Below, in pieces: positions 9,796-19,921 of a stretch of 64,000 bases of DNA. Location of the stretch: contig NZ_JADKYR010000003.1 of assembly GCF_015354335.1 (NCBI RefSeq), positions 124,001-188,000 on the forward strand, written 5' to 3'. Numbering within the stretch: the first letter of the stretch is position 1; every line of letters begins with the position of its first letter. The notes beneath the pieces are model-generated. The model was not told the DNA's origin, did no database searches, and saw nothing but the letters and a program-made list of their open reading frames with translations. A program made the position numbers and the translations under genes. The DNA comes from Methylophilus sp. 13 (GTDB taxonomy: Bacteria > Pseudomonadota > Gammaproteobacteria > Burkholderiales > Methylophilaceae).

Positions 9796-10286
9796 GGTTT
9801 TTCGCTCAACTCCATTGCGTGCACTTTTTCAGCCTGTTTTTTGCGGAAGGTAGTTAATTTTTCTGCTAACGCCGGATCTTGATTGGCCAGCATCGCCACC
9901 GCAAACAAACCGGCATTGGCCGCACCTGCATCGCCAATGGCAAAGGTCGCCACCGGGATGCCCTTGGGCATTTGCACGATGGACAACAGGGAATCCTGGC
10001 CTTGCAGATGTTTGGAAGGCACAGGCACACCCAACACTGGCAAGGTGGTTTTTGCTGCAACCATGCCAGGCAAATGTGCGGCGCCCCCCGCCCCGGCAAT
10101 AATCACCTGAAAGCCATTGCCTGAGGCAGACTCAGCAAACTCAAACATCAGGTCTGGCGTACGATGGGCAGAGACCACACGCGCTTCATAAGCGACACCA
10201 AAGTCTGCCAGCATTTGTGCGGCATTTTTCATCACCGGCCAGTCACTGTCCGACCCCATAATAATGGCTACCAAAGGTTTACTCAT
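9792..10286 (-). CDS. purE: N5-CAIR mutase, class I PurE
   Basis: Rearranges N5-CAIR to CAIR in the step after PurK. A 164-residue class I PurE with GSDSDWPVM at residues 12-20, the conserved SAHRTPD segment near residue 40 carrying the catalytic histidine, and [14 protein letters not shown]. The last 20 residues are a charged tail. It is first in the purE-purK pair. No PurR-type operator was recognised in the 68 bp upstream. Confidence 0.97.
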   Translation of the reverse strand: MSKPLVAIIMGSDSDWPVMKNAAQMLADFGVAYEARVVSAHRTPDLMFEFAESASGNGFQVIIAGAGGAAHLPGMVAAKTTLPVLGVPVPSKHLQGQDSLLSIVQMPKGIPVATFAIGDAGAANAGLFAVAMLANQDPALAEKLTTFRKKQAEKVHAMELSEKP

Positions 10287-10354
10287 CCCGTTACCTTTTA
10301 ATCAATGTGTTCATTTGTCATGCGTATCTGGCTTCTACAGCCAGCTACGTTTGC

Positions 10355-11476
10355 TTATAACAACACCAGATTGTCCCGGTGTATCAATTCTTTTTCTTCC
10401 ACATACCCCAGCACGCTTTCTATTTCACTACTGGGCTTACGTTTAATCCGTCGTACTTCATTGGCATTGTAATTGACGATGCCGCGTGCCCATTCCTTAC
10501 CCGCAGCATCGACGCAAGCCACCACATCGCCGCGCTCAAACTGGCCCAGCACATCGACCACGCCAATCGGCAGCAGGCTTTTACCCTCTTTAGTCAGGAC
10601 ATTCACCGCGCCGTCATCCAGCACCAATTTACCACCCACGCGCAGATGATCCGCCAGCCATTGCTTTTTAGCCAGCGTTTTCATTCTCACGGCTTGCAGG
10701 TGCGTCCCAATCGCCTCGCCCTGACTCAAGCGTACCAGCACTTCCGGCTCGCGCCCTGATGCAATCACGGTATGTGCGCCACTGTTGGCGGCGCGCTTGG
10801 CGGCTAATATTTTGGTTAACATACCGCCAGTACCCACTGCACTGCCTGCGCCGCCTGCCATGCTTTCGAGCGCAGGATTGCCTGCAGTTTCAAAATTGAT
10901 AAACACGGCATTCGGGTCTTTACGCGGATCGGCGGAATACAGGCCTTGTTGATCAGTCAGGATGATCAGCGCATCTGCTTCAATCAGATTCGCCACCAGC
11001 GCACCCAGGGTGTCGTTATCGCCGAAACGGATTTCTTCGGTCACCACCGTATCGTTTTCATTGATAATCGGGATGACATTGAGGTCTAGCAGTGTGCGCA
11101 AGGTGGAGCGCGCATTGAGGTAACGCTTGCGGTCGGCCAGATCTTCGTGGGTGAGCAGCAATTGCGCCGTGTGCAACCCGTGTTGCGCAAAGCATTGTTC
11201 ATACATCTGCACCAGGCCCATTTGACCAACGGCCGCAGCGGCCTGCAGCTCATTGACCTCTACCGGGCGCTTTTTCCAGCCCAGTCGCTGCATGCCTTCG
11301 GCAACAGCACCACTGGAGACCAGCACAACTTGTTTGCCCTGCTTGACCAAGGCACTGATTTGCTGCGCCCAAGCGGCAATCGCCGTCTTATCCAGGCCCT
11401 GACCATTGTTAGTCACCAGGCTGGAACCCACCTTGACGATCAGGGTTTTACTGTCTTGTATGAGTGAAACGCTCAT
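10355..11476 (-). CDS. proB: Glutamate 5-kinase
   Basis: Phosphorylates glutamate in the first step of proline synthesis. The chosen ATG at 11476 gives a 373-residue protein starting [20 protein letters not shown]; the frame extends to 11530, but that would run into obgE. The amino-acid kinase domain carries [13 protein letters not shown] and [10 protein letters not shown]-terminal PUA domain starts near residue 280 ([12 protein letters not shown]). It begins four bases after the obgE stop, giving an obgE-proB operon, a common betaproteobacterial order. Confidence 0.96.
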   Translation of the reverse strand: MSVSLIQDSKTLIVKVGSSLVTNNGQGLDKTAIAAWAQQISALVKQGKQVVLVSSGAVAEGMQRLGWKKRPVEVNELQAAAAVGQMGLVQMYEQCFAQHGLHTAQLLLTHEDLADRKRYLNARSTLRTLLDLNVIPIINENDTVVTEEIRFGDNDTLGALVANLIEADALIILTDQQGLYSADPRKDPNAVFINFETAGNPALESMAGGAGSAVGTGGMLTKILAAKRAANSGAHTVIASGREPEVLVRLSQGEAIGTHLQAVRMKTLAKKQWLADHLRVGGKLVLDDGAVNVLTKEGKSLLPIGVVDVLGQFERGDVVACVDAAGKEWARGIVNYNANEVRRIKRKPSSEIESVLGYVEEKELIHRDNLVLL

Positions 11477-11480
11477 AAAA

Positions 11481-12536
<1,056 letters not shown>

Positions 12537-12701
12537 TCAATTTGCCTTTAAGCGCATTACTGCGTAACTCGGTGCTCAAAACCTGTGTGTATTGCAAGCT
12601 TGGGCCTACCGTGCGCCTTGCACTGCATCTTAAAATTTCTCACTGCGCGCGGACAATCCAGCGCACAACCATACAAGGCTACAATCTGATAACTATAAAG
12701 T

Positions 12702-12732
12702 AAAAAGCCCCGTCAAGCGACAGGGCTTTTTT
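12702..12732 (-). terminator. Terminator of the rplU-rpmA operon
   Basis: Read on the minus strand: stem AGCCCTGTC/GACGGGGCT with one G-U pair and loop GCTT, then a T-run. It ends the L21-L27 transcript ahead of obgE. Confidence 0.88.
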
Positions 12733-12745
12733 CATAAAAGTGCGA

Positions 12746-13003
12746 TTAGACCGCTTCGATGCTCACGGTATGACGCTTCAATGCGCCTTTTACAGCAAAT
12801 TTTACTTTGCCTTCTACCAGTGCATACAGGGTGTGATCTTTGCCCATGCCAACGTTTTCACCAGCGTGCATTTTAGTCCCGCGCTGACGCACGATGATGC
12901 TACCAGCGTTGACAACTGTTTCACCGAAGGCTTTAACGCCCAGGCGCTTGGCTTGTGAGTCGCGACCGTTACGTGAACTACCGCCTGCTTTTTTGTGTGC
13001 CAT
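12746..13003 (-). CDS. rpmA: 50S ribosomal protein L27
   Basis: Large-subunit protein whose N-terminus reaches the peptidyl-transferase centre. At 85 residues it has the usual length, with [27 protein letters not shown] and [13 protein letters not shown]. There is no cleavable N-terminal extension of the Firmicute type. It follows rplU by 47 bp in a two-gene operon. Confidence 0.98.
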   Translation of the reverse strand: MAHKKAGGSSRNGRDSQAKRLGVKAFGETVVNAGSIIVRQRGTKMHAGENVGMGKDHTLYALVEGKVKFAVKGALKRHTVSIEAV

Positions 13004-13050
13004 GTTTGATTCCTTATTCTAGCAATCTGCTCTACTCAAGCAGAACGTGC

Positions 13051-13365
13051 TTATTTTGCTGAAATAGTGTCGATTTGAATTTCTGTGTAGCTCTGACGAT
13101 GACCTTGCGTCTTGCGGTAGTGCTTACGACGACGCATTTTGAAGATCATCACTTTGTCACCACGGCCATGTGAAACCACTGTGGCATTCACTTTTGCACC
13201 AGCTACCAACGGTGCACCAATCGTAGTTGTCTCGCCGTCTGCAATCAACAACACTTTGTCGATCACTACTGTGGAGCCAACGTCGCCAGTCAATTTCTCA
13301 ACTTTTACTTTGTCACCAGCGGCTACTTTGTACTGTTTGCCACCTGTTTTAATCACTGCGTACAT
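13051..13365 (-). CDS. rplU: 50S ribosomal protein L21
   Basis: Binds 23S rRNA in the large subunit. A 104-residue standard L21: [18 protein letters not shown] at the start and [19 protein letters not shown] near the end. It is the first gene of the rplU-rpmA operon and has a near-consensus promoter upstream. Confidence 0.98.
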   Translation of the reverse strand: MYAVIKTGGKQYKVAAGDKVKVEKLTGDVGSTVVIDKVLLIADGETTTIGAPLVAGAKVNATVVSHGRGDKVMIFKMRRRKHYRKTQGHRQSYTEIQIDTISAK

Positions 13366-13402
13366 AATAATGCCTTAAACATCGCCTTTTAAAGAACCCG
13401 CA

Positions 13403-13430
13403 ATTATACGCAATTTATTCGGGAATGCAA
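13403..13430 (-). promoter_or_regulatory. Sigma-70 promoter of rplU-rpmA
   Basis: On the minus strand, TTGCAT (13430-13425) and TATAAT (13408-13403) are separated by 16 bp, about 40 bp before the rplU ATG. Close to consensus, as expected for a ribosomal protein operon. Confidence 0.75.
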
Positions 13431-13500
13431 ATATATTTATGCATCATTTCAATCGCGTGCAGGAACGGTGGATGGCAGCCAGCGCTGGCACCAAAGGGGG

Positions 13501-13845
13501 CTAGTTTACCCTAGATCGCCAGGGACGAATACTGCCACGTGTGTAATAGCGGTAGACTGCAAACACGCACATGAGCAACTCCTCTTCCAGCACGTGATCT
13601 ATCTGCTTGTCCATTTGCATGTCCGCCACCCGATACACCGGTTGTATTTCCAGATTATTCAGCGAGCTCAAAGGCTGAAATCGCACATTGAGCAGAACCC
13701 GGCTGTGTTGCATTAATTGCACGGTAAACATATCTTGCACGGCAAGCTGTAAAGACTGGCCATCTCGCAATGTGATGCCGTACAGCTTTTTGTTGTGCTG
13801 AGTCATTTGCTCAACCCCCGTATTAATTTTCCCTGTGTCAGTCAT
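13501..13845 (-). CDS. Hypothetical protein, 114 aa
   Basis: Not recognised. The ATG at 13845 has AGGACG just upstream. The protein is soluble, with a likely beta-rich middle (LYGITLRDGQSLQLAVQDMF, LLNVRF, IQPVYRV), an acidic stretch (DHVLEEELLM) and a basic end (RGSIRPWRSRVN). It is divergent from the MocR-type regulator at 13958, with about 110 bp between them, so the two could share a control region. No homologue comes to mind. Confidence 0.5.
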   Translation of the reverse strand: MTDTGKINTGVEQMTQHNKKLYGITLRDGQSLQLAVQDMFTVQLMQHSRVLLNVRFQPLSSLNNLEIQPVYRVADMQMDKQIDHVLEEELLMCVFAVYRYYTRGSIRPWRSRVN

Positions 13846-13957
13846 TCGTCCTGCCGCCTGCTGAAAAGGCCAAGCTTAACGCCTACGCTGGTTGCATCAC
13901 AGAGGCAGTTTGCTTTAAATTGACCATATCAGATAACCTCCCTGTCAGGACCATGGC

Positions 13958-15361
13958 TTGAAAAAATACGAAATGATTGCCGAAGAGATCGCCAGTGCGA
14001 TTCAGCAAGGCTTGCTCAAGCGGGGAGACAAACTGCCTTCTATCCGGCACATCCAGGCCAGCAAACAGGTGAATGCTTCGACCGTGTTTCAGGCATATTA
14101 TCTGCTGGAGGCCCGCGGCCTGATTTTGACGCGCCCGCGCTCTGGTTACTATGTGGCGGGGCCGTTACGCAGCGAGCGCCTGCTGCCACAAGCAGCTCAC
14201 AATGCCAGCCACCCGACCAAACTGCAAGTCAGTGACCTGGTGTTCACGCTGCTGGAGCGCATCAAAGACCCACAACAAATCCCATTTGGCTCGGCGTTCC
14301 CAAGCCCCTCCCTGTTCCCGCTTGCCAGACTGGCCGATCATATGGCCAGCACGGTGCGGCGCATGCAACCACAACTGACCGTCAGTGATATCGGCCAGGG
14401 TGATGTCGAACTGCGGCGGCAGATTGCATTACGCTACCAGCTGGACGGCAAGCCGACGGATCCGCATGAGATCGTGGTGACCAATGGCGCCATGGAAGCA
14501 CTGAACTTATGCCTGGCCGCGGTCACGCAACCGGGCGATAGCGTGATCATCGAATCGCCCAGTTTTTATGCCGCACTGCAAGCCATCGAGCGCATGGGGC
14601 TGAAAGCCATCGAGGTGCCTAGTGACCCTGAGCTGGGCATAGACCTGGTGGCACTTGAGCAAGCAATCCTTCAGCATCACCCCAAAGCGTGCTGGCTCAT
14701 GACCAATTTTCAGAACCCGACTGGCAGCCTGATGCCGGAGCCGAAAAAACAGGCGCTGGTGGCCCTGATTACCCGCCACCGGTTACCGCTGATTGAGGAT
14801 GACGTCTACCGCGAATTGTATTTTGGCAAACAGCGGCCTTTACCGGCCAAGACTTGGGACAACGACGGCTGGGTCATGCATTGCAGTTCATTTTCAAAAT
14901 CGCTCGCGCCCGGATACCGCGTCGGCTGGGTTTCCGCCGGGCGCTTCAGCGAAACCATCACGCGCCTCAAACTCTCCACGACCCTGGCAACCTCGATTCC
15001 GGCACAGCTGGCCCTGGCCAGCTATCTGGCGAAAGGCGGTTACGACAAACACTTGCGCCAACTGCGTCACCAGCTCATGTTGCAACAACTGCAGTTTACC
15101 CAAGCCATTCATCAATCCTTTCCTGCTGAAGTGCGCTACACCCTGCCGCAAGGCGGCTATTTCTTATGGCTGCAACTGCCCGGTCACCAGGATAGCCTGA
15201 CGTTGTTTCAGCAAGCCATCCAGCACAATATCAGCCTCGCCCCTGGACACTTGTTTTCCTCGCAACAGCAATATGCCGGATATGTGCGCCTGAACTATGG
15301 CCACCCACTCAATGCAGAGCACAGGCAGGCGATAGAGACTCTGGGGCAGTGGATGCAATAG
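13958..15361 (+). CDS. MocR-type transcriptional regulator (GntR HTH + aminotransferase domain)
   Basis: The start is TTG at 13958 with AGGA seven bases upstream; this gives MKKYEMIAEEIASAI. Residues 1-70 are a GntR winged helix (GDKLPSIRHIQASKQVNASTV, split across helices 2 and 3). Residues 100-467 are a class I PLP aminotransferase fold with TNGAMEALNLCL, NFQNPTG and the PLP lysine in SFSKSLAPGYRVGW. MocR regulators use PLP as a cofactor and often control PLP or amino-acid genes. No pdx gene is nearby; the next gene is ccoG, 112 bp on. Its target is unknown. Confidence 0.9.
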   Translation: MKKYEMIAEEIASAIQQGLLKRGDKLPSIRHIQASKQVNASTVFQAYYLLEARGLILTRPRSGYYVAGPLRSERLLPQAAHNASHPTKLQVSDLVFTLLERIKDPQQIPFGSAFPSPSLFPLARLADHMASTVRRMQPQLTVSDIGQGDVELRRQIALRYQLDGKPTDPHEIVVTNGAMEALNLCLAAVTQPGDSVIIESPSFYAALQAIERMGLKAIEVPSDPELGIDLVALEQAILQHHPKACWLMTNFQNPTGSLMPEPKKQALVALITRHRLPLIEDDVYRELYFGKQRPLPAKTWDNDGWVMHCSSFSKSLAPGYRVGWVSAGRFSETITRLKLSTTLATSIPAQLALASYLAKGGYDKHLRQLRHQLMLQQLQFTQAIHQSFPAEVRYTLPQGGYFLWLQLPGHQDSLTLFQQAIQHNISLAPGHLFSSQQQYAGYVRLNYGHPLNAEHRQAIETLGQWMQ

Positions 15362-15473
15362 CCAACTAACAAGTCAGCCCTTCTGATATGGTTTTTTATT
15401 TAAAAACTGAATCTGTTTAAAACAACCTCCAGCCTCTACACTGCACACGTCTTCATCAAGATAGAGTGCCTGT

Positions 15474-16886
15474 ATGACCGCTTCCCGTAGCAAACCCGTA
15501 ATCCCGATTGTGGCCGTCCCTGCCAACGAACAAACGATTTCGCTTTATCAGAAAACCAGCAAAATCTACCCGCGCAGTGTCAGCGGCTATTTTAAAAACT
15601 GGCGCTGGTTCATGATCTGGGCCACACAACTGGTGTTTTACGGCTTACCCTGGCTGCAATATGGCGGCCGCCAGGCGTTCTTGCTCGATATTGATACGCA
15701 TCGCTTTTATCTGTTTGGCCTGGTGATCTTTCCACAGGACCTGTTTTATCTGGCCATGCTACTGATCATTTGTGCGGTCGGATTATTTTTGTTTACAGCA
15801 GTGGCAGGCCGGCTCTGGTGCGGCTTTTCTTGCCCGCAGTCGGTGTATACCGAAATTTTCTTATGGATGGAACGCCGCATAGAAGGAGACCGCCTGGCCA
15901 GGCAAAAGCTGGATGCCCAACCCTGGGGGCTACGCAAAACTGGCCTCAAATTAAGTAAACACTCGGTCTGGCTCGGCTTTTCACTCATGACCGGCTTGAG
16001 TTTTGTCGGCTACTTTACGCCCATCCGCGAGCTTGTCACTGACCTCACGCAATGGCAGCTGGGTGGCTGGTCCTGCTTCTGGCTTGGCTTTTATAGCCTG
16101 GCGACCTATGGCAACGCAGGCTTCTTGCGCGAACAGGTATGCAAACATATGTGCCCCTATGCGCGCTTTCAGAGTGCGATGTTTGATAACCACACCCTGA
16201 TCGTCGCCTATGACAGTGCGCGTGGCGAACCGCGCGGTCACCGCGCCAAGGGTCGTCAGGACTACCAGTCACAGGGACTGGGCGCTTGCATCGATTGCAG
16301 TATCTGCGTACAGGTGTGCCCGGTAGGCATTGATATCCGCAATGGACTGCAATATGAATGTATCAGTTGCGGCTTGTGTATTGATGCCTGCAATGACGTG
16401 ATGGACAAAATGCACTATCCGCGTGACCTGATTCGTTTTTCTGCGGCAGGCGCCACAGACCAGCACGCGCTCAGTTCCCATTTATTGCGTCCGCGCGTAC
16501 TGATTTACAGCAGTTTATTTGTCTTGATGATCGCCTGGCTGGGATACGGCTTGCTACACAAACCGGATTTCAAGGTCGATATCATGCGTGACCGCAACAT
16601 CCTATACCGAGAAACCAACCAGGGCATCGAAAACGCTTACCAGTTGCACCTGACCAATGCCACCGAGCACCGCGAAAGCTATCAGTTACGTGCAATTGGC
16701 CTGGATGGCTTGCAGATCGAAAGTGAGCAAACACTGACTGCGCAGCCGACGGAAGAAATCCTGGTGCCGATGAGCCTGTTGGCCCCTGCCGGCAACCAAC
16801 GTGGCAGCCAACGCATCCAGATAGAAGTGACTGCCTTATCCAGCGGCGAAAAAGTCAGCACGGAAAGCACCTTCTACCAGCCCTGA
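15474..16886 (+). CDS. ccoG: Cytochrome c oxidase accessory protein CcoG (FixG/RdxA)
   Basis: Membrane iron-sulphur protein needed for assembly of the cbb3-type oxidase; family members have been linked to copper handling. At 470 residues it has several membrane segments, an early WCGFSCPQSVYTEIF motif, and a ferredoxin-like module near residues 265-305 with CIDCSICVQVCP and CISCGLCIDACN. The C-terminal periplasmic Ig-like domain starts after the helix near residue 345. No ccoNOP genes are in the window, so it is separated from its usual partners here. Confidence 0.95.
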   Translation: MTASRSKPVIPIVAVPANEQTISLYQKTSKIYPRSVSGYFKNWRWFMIWATQLVFYGLPWLQYGGRQAFLLDIDTHRFYLFGLVIFPQDLFYLAMLLIICAVGLFLFTAVAGRLWCGFSCPQSVYTEIFLWMERRIEGDRLARQKLDAQPWGLRKTGLKLSKHSVWLGFSLMTGLSFVGYFTPIRELVTDLTQWQLGGWSCFWLGFYSLATYGNAGFLREQVCKHMCPYARFQSAMFDNHTLIVAYDSARGEPRGHRAKGRQDYQSQGLGACIDCSICVQVCPVGIDIRNGLQYECISCGLCIDACNDVMDKMHYPRDLIRFSAAGATDQHALSSHLLRPRVLIYSSLFVLMIAWLGYGLLHKPDFKVDIMRDRNILYRETNQGIENAYQLHLTNATEHRESYQLRAIGLDGLQIESEQTLTAQPTEEILVPMSLLAPAGNQRGSQRIQIEVTALSSGEKVSTESTFYQP

Positions 16887-16934
16887 CCGGACAGCGCCCC
16901 TTGCCCGCGTACCATGGCTGAGCCCCCCCTCTGC

Positions 16935-18326
16935 TTAGTCAGCCAAATCCAGTACGCGGGTCTTTTTATGCGCCAGCATTTTCAGTAGCAGTTTGTAACT
17001 ATCCAGATCAAACTTAAGCTCTGTGGTTTGCGCACGCAAGGCATTTAAACTTTCATCGTCTTCTGCCACGCCCAGATAGACCCAGTGCTCAAACACATGA
17101 ATCTGACGCAGATCATGCTCCAGGTCATATTCCTCAATGCCAATCTTGCCACGATAGGGCCAGACTTTCAGCTTGTGTGCCATCAGCGCCTGTTGTACGC
17201 GCAGAGCATGCATTTCAGGCGACTCCTGTCCGCAGCATACACCTTTGCAGCGCCTGAGCTGAAAGGCAAAACAAGGCCCGCTGCGGCCGGGCTCCAGCCC
17301 CAGGGCCTTGACACATAAATGACTGAGTTCAGCAATCTTGCGCAAGGTTTCTACAGCCTGGCGCTTGCTTCTAAAGGTGCCAAACAACTGGGACATCTGG
17401 CTAGGATCAATCTCATCCTCATGTACCAGCCTGACTAAAGGTTGCGCGGCCGGATCAATCTGCCAGCTGCATAAAGAGCGTTCGCGACGAAGCTGACGGT
17501 TATAAATGGGCTGCCGCTCCTTGACCAGGCGCGACTCCAGCAACAAGGCACTGAACTCACCGGCGGTCGCGATCCATTCAAAACGCTTCATCTCCTGCGT
17601 CATTCGCATCTCCTTGGTGGAGGCATGATCGCTGCTAAAATGCGACAGCACGCGTGCGCGCAGATTGACACTTTTACCGATATACAGGGGCAAGTCATTC
17701 TCGCCATAAAACAGGTAGACACCCGGCGCCTCAGGCAACTCGCCGACCAGGCTGGCATCAATATGCGGTGGCAGGGTTGGGGCTGACATCAGCTTAAGCG
17801 CGGCAGCTTTCACGGCGTCTTCGCCAAGCTCTCGACGCGCATCGTTGAGCATGACCAGTATCGCCTCCACATCGCCCATGGCGCGGTGTCTGGCCAGGCC
17901 AGTGATCTGGTGGCGTGCCACAATCGCATCTATGCCATGACTATAATGTTGCGGATAAAGCAATCGTGACAGCTTGACCGTGCACAATACTTTTTGCCGC
18001 AAAGTGATGCCTATGCGCTTGAATTCGGTCTTTAAGAACCCATGATCAAAGCGTACATTGTGTGCCGCCAACACCGTGCCCTCGAGAAAAGCAAGCAAGG
18101 TGTCTGCAACCTCGGCAAACGTTGGCGCCTCTGCCACCATGCCGTCATTGATGCCTGTCAGCGATTGAATAAACGGCGGGATAGGCTGTTGCGGGTTGAC
18201 CAGTGTTTGCCAACGTGCCGTTTCGACGCCGTGGTCAAAACGCACCAGCGCAATTTCGGTAATCCGGTCTTTGAGTGGTGTGGCCCCGGTGGTTTCGAGG
18301 TCAAGAAAAGTGACAGAGGGCAACAT
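16935..18326 (-). CDS. DEDDh exonuclease fused to GIY-YIG / UvrC-like domain
   Basis: A 463-residue two-domain protein. Residues 1-170 are a DnaQ/epsilon-type 3'-5' exonuclease: FLDLETTGATPLKDRITEIA carries the first D and E, LAAHNVRFDHGFL the second D, and HRAMGDVEA the H and last D. Residues 200-290 are a GIY-YIG nuclease domain (APGVYLFYGENDLPLYIGKS). A Cys-rich segment follows (CFAFQLRRCKGVCCG), as in UvrC/Cho. It is a known architecture of likely repair nucleases in proteobacteria, with little functional work that I know of. It converges on ccoG with 48 bp between. Confidence 0.9.
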   Translation of the reverse strand: MLPSVTFLDLETTGATPLKDRITEIALVRFDHGVETARWQTLVNPQQPIPPFIQSLTGINDGMVAEAPTFAEVADTLLAFLEGTVLAAHNVRFDHGFLKTEFKRIGITLRQKVLCTVKLSRLLYPQHYSHGIDAIVARHQITGLARHRAMGDVEAILVMLNDARRELGEDAVKAAALKLMSAPTLPPHIDASLVGELPEAPGVYLFYGENDLPLYIGKSVNLRARVLSHFSSDHASTKEMRMTQEMKRFEWIATAGEFSALLLESRLVKERQPIYNRQLRRERSLCSWQIDPAAQPLVRLVHEDEIDPSQMSQLFGTFRSKRQAVETLRKIAELSHLCVKALGLEPGRSGPCFAFQLRRCKGVCCGQESPEMHALRVQQALMAHKLKVWPYRGKIGIEEYDLEHDLRQIHVFEHWVYLGVAEDDESLNALRAQTTELKFDLDSYKLLLKMLAHKKTRVLDLAD

Positions 18327-18530
18327 CAGGCAGACAAACGATCACAAATGCAACATAAGAAATTTCATGGCTTTTATTTTAGCCCAGAAAGAGTGTTTTA
18401 GCGGGTTTCAATTGAGACGCATTGCAAGGCTGCTGTAAGCTCACTACGATAAGATTTAACGATTATTATGTAACATTAGTTACATACTCCTACACGACAA
18501 CTATGGACACCCTCGATAAATGGTGCTGTA

Positions 18531-18562
18531 ATTGTCTTTATACATATTAATGACAATATAAT
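18531..18562 (+). promoter_or_regulatory. Operator/promoter of the OhrR-type gene
   Basis: ATTGTC (18531-18536) and GACAAT (18552-18557) form an inverted repeat with a 15-bp centre. It overlaps a consensus -10 box TATAAT at 18557-18562, only seven bases before the ATG. Transcription would start about at the start codon, giving a leaderless or nearly leaderless mRNA. The site is well placed for autorepression. This is an inference from sequence. Confidence 0.5.
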
Positions 18563-18569
18563 TTTAACT

Positions 18570-19007
18570 ATGCCAAATTTATACTTAGAAAATCAATTAT
18601 GTTTTTCGTTGTATTCCGCTACTCATGCCTTATTGCGGTCTTATAAGCCTGACCTTGATAAGTTAAATCTGACTTATCCGCAATATCTGGTTCTGGTCGC
18701 CTTGTGGCAATACAAACAGCTCTCGATTAAAGAAATTGCAGAGAAGCTATTACTGGAGCCTGCCACGATTACGCCTGTGGTCAAACGACTGGAAGTCAAA
18801 AAACTGACCAAGCGTACCCGCCAGAAAGATGATGAGCGCGTAGTGATTGTCAGCCTGACTGAAGAAGGTCAAGCCTTGCGTAGCAAACTGTCAACCGTGC
18901 AAAAGCGCGTGGCCTGCGATACCGGCCTGTCTAATGATGACTTTGATGGGCTCAACAAAACATTGAGCAATTTGACTAAAAACGTTTCTGCCAAAATCCC
19001 AGGCTAA
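18570..19007 (+). CDS. ohrR: MarR-family regulator, two-cysteine OhrR type
   Basis: A 145-residue winged-helix regulator that closely resembles OhrR, the organic-peroxide sensor: LENQLCFSLYSA near the N-terminus holds the likely reactive Cys11, and LTYPQYLVLVALW the conserved tyrosines. A second cysteine at residue 116 (RVACDTGL) fits the two-Cys subclass, which forms an intersubunit disulphide on oxidation. The wing has KRTRQKDDERVV. No ohr peroxiredoxin gene is nearby, which is unusual, so the target could be distant. The ATG has no Shine-Dalgarno sequence and a -10 box just before it. Confidence 0.85.
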   Translation: MPNLYLENQLCFSLYSATHALLRSYKPDLDKLNLTYPQYLVLVALWQYKQLSIKEIAEKLLLEPATITPVVKRLEVKKLTKRTRQKDDERVVIVSLTEEGQALRSKLSTVQKRVACDTGLSNDDFDGLNKTLSNLTKNVSAKIPG

Positions 19008-19031
19008 GCGCACACCGGACCCTCGCCCAAA

Positions 19032-19068
19032 CAAAAAAGCTGTGATGACATTCATCACAGCTTTTTTA
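19032..19068. terminator. Bidirectional terminator
   Basis: AAAAAGCTGTGATGA and its complement flank a 3-base loop, with A- and T-runs at the ends. It separates the ohrR-type gene from the convergent Fur-box microprotein operon. Confidence 0.92.
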
Positions 19069-19088
19069 TTGCCGCCAGGAATAACCGC

Positions 19089-19319
19089 CTAGTCAGGCAT
19101 ATTGAGCTGGCGCATAAAGGCGCGAAATGATCCTTGAGACGCTTGTAACGCCTGTAGTTTGCTGAGTGACTCAGAGAGCGCATCACTCATCACCGCCAGC
19201 GCGTCTTCATCAAGCCGCAAACTCATGGCACCTATTTCCAGTTCAACCGTACGGTGGGTTTCACAATAGTGCACGCGAAACCCGCTTTGGCCGGACAATA
19301 ATATTCTTTTACACATCAT
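19089..19319 (-). CDS. Small hypothetical protein, third gene of Fur-box operon
   Basis: A 76-residue protein (75 if the second Met is used) not recognised as a named family. It resembles the first gene of the same operon: a FRVHYCETHRTVELEIG strand pair and LRLDEDALAVMSDALSESLSKL align with that protein, including the VELE(I/V)G core. It ends with an acidic MPD. It is soluble and probably a beta-hairpin plus helix. It follows the 90-residue gene by 55 bp, and a shared terminator lies downstream. Confidence 0.65.
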   Translation of the reverse strand: MMCKRILLSGQSGFRVHYCETHRTVELEIGAMSLRLDEDALAVMSDALSESLSKLQALQASQGSFRAFMRQLNMPD

Positions 19320-19374
19320 GTTTTCTTTCTACCATTCGTCGATCAGAATTCATCCAGCAGCACCAAAAGCGCGC

Positions 19375-19647
19375 TTAGCTGGTCGCCAGTGCCGGTCCGG
19401 CCTGCTCATGTTCATTGACTAGCAGGGTCCAGTGCACGCACATGCGGCGCGACACGTGACATATCAGGTCGGAATCCGCGTATTCTGGCGCAGCCAATGT
19501 TTCAGCCAGCCGCAACGCCTGTTTGGCCAGGTCATAGGTGGGTTTTTTGATATATAACGTCGCCACATATAGCAGCGAGGCCATCACAGACTCGGCATCG
19601 GGCAAGCTGGGGTCATACCGCATGGCAGGCATAGTCATGGTTTGCAT
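19375..19647 (-). CDS. Small hypothetical protein, second gene of Fur-box operon
   Basis: A 90-residue protein of unknown function, mostly helical (AESVMASLLYVATLYIKK; YDLAKQALRLAETLAAPEY; LICHVSRRMCVHWTLLVNEH). Two Cys and three His lie in the last 30 residues, which could bind metal, although there is no clear pattern. GAGGAG lies just before the ATG. It is 15 bp downstream of the first gene, so the two are co-transcribed and probably iron-controlled through the Fur box upstream. Confidence 0.65.
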   Translation of the reverse strand: MQTMTMPAMRYDPSLPDAESVMASLLYVATLYIKKPTYDLAKQALRLAETLAAPEYADSDLICHVSRRMCVHWTLLVNEHEQAGPALATS

Positions 19648-19662
19648 GGTGTGTTCTCCTCT

Positions 19663-19872
19663 CTAAACCGTCATCGCAATTTCGGTCTGCATCACAATGC
19701 GTGCCGCCGCCTTGCGCAACATTTCATTAATCACAATAAAGCTGTCTGCTTCAAACTTGAGCGTAGTCCCGCCCACTTCGAGCTCCACCATGTCTGATGA
19801 CTGGTGATAAAGTACTTTGCATGCGGTGTTGCCGGCCAGCATGGTTTTACCCACAACAGTTTGACGTTTCAT
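19663..19872 (-). CDS. Small hypothetical protein, first gene of Fur-box operon
   Basis: A 69-residue protein from the ATG at 19872, which has a perfect AAAGGAGG six bases upstream. The frame also allows GTG at 19875. Visible parts are a strand-rich middle (CKVLYHQSSDMVELEVGGTTLKFEA, split over two or three strands) and a helical end (INEMLRKAAARIV). It looks paralogous to the 76-residue protein at 19089-19319. The layout weakly recalls small haem/iron-uptake-associated proteins such as HemP, but the HemP signature is not present. Function unknown. Confidence 0.7.
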   Translation of the reverse strand: MKRQTVVGKTMLAGNTACKVLYHQSSDMVELEVGGTTLKFEADSFIVINEMLRKAAARIVMQTEIAMTV

Positions 19873-19900
19873 CACAAGCCTCCTTTAGCTGATTGAAATT

Positions 19901-19921
19901 AAATGATAATGATTATCATTT
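19901..19921. promoter_or_regulatory. Fur box
   Basis: A perfect 21-bp palindrome, AAATGATAAT-G-ATTATCATTT, that contains the core GATAATGATTATCATT of the Fur consensus. It overlaps the spacer and the -10 region of the promoter facing the microprotein operon. Iron-bound Fur would block transcription, so the operon is predicted to be on under iron starvation. Confidence 0.88.

Noticed and set aside
10328-10344. Hairpin CTGGCT/AGCCAG between proB and purE
   Set aside because: No T-run on either strand, so not counted as a terminator.
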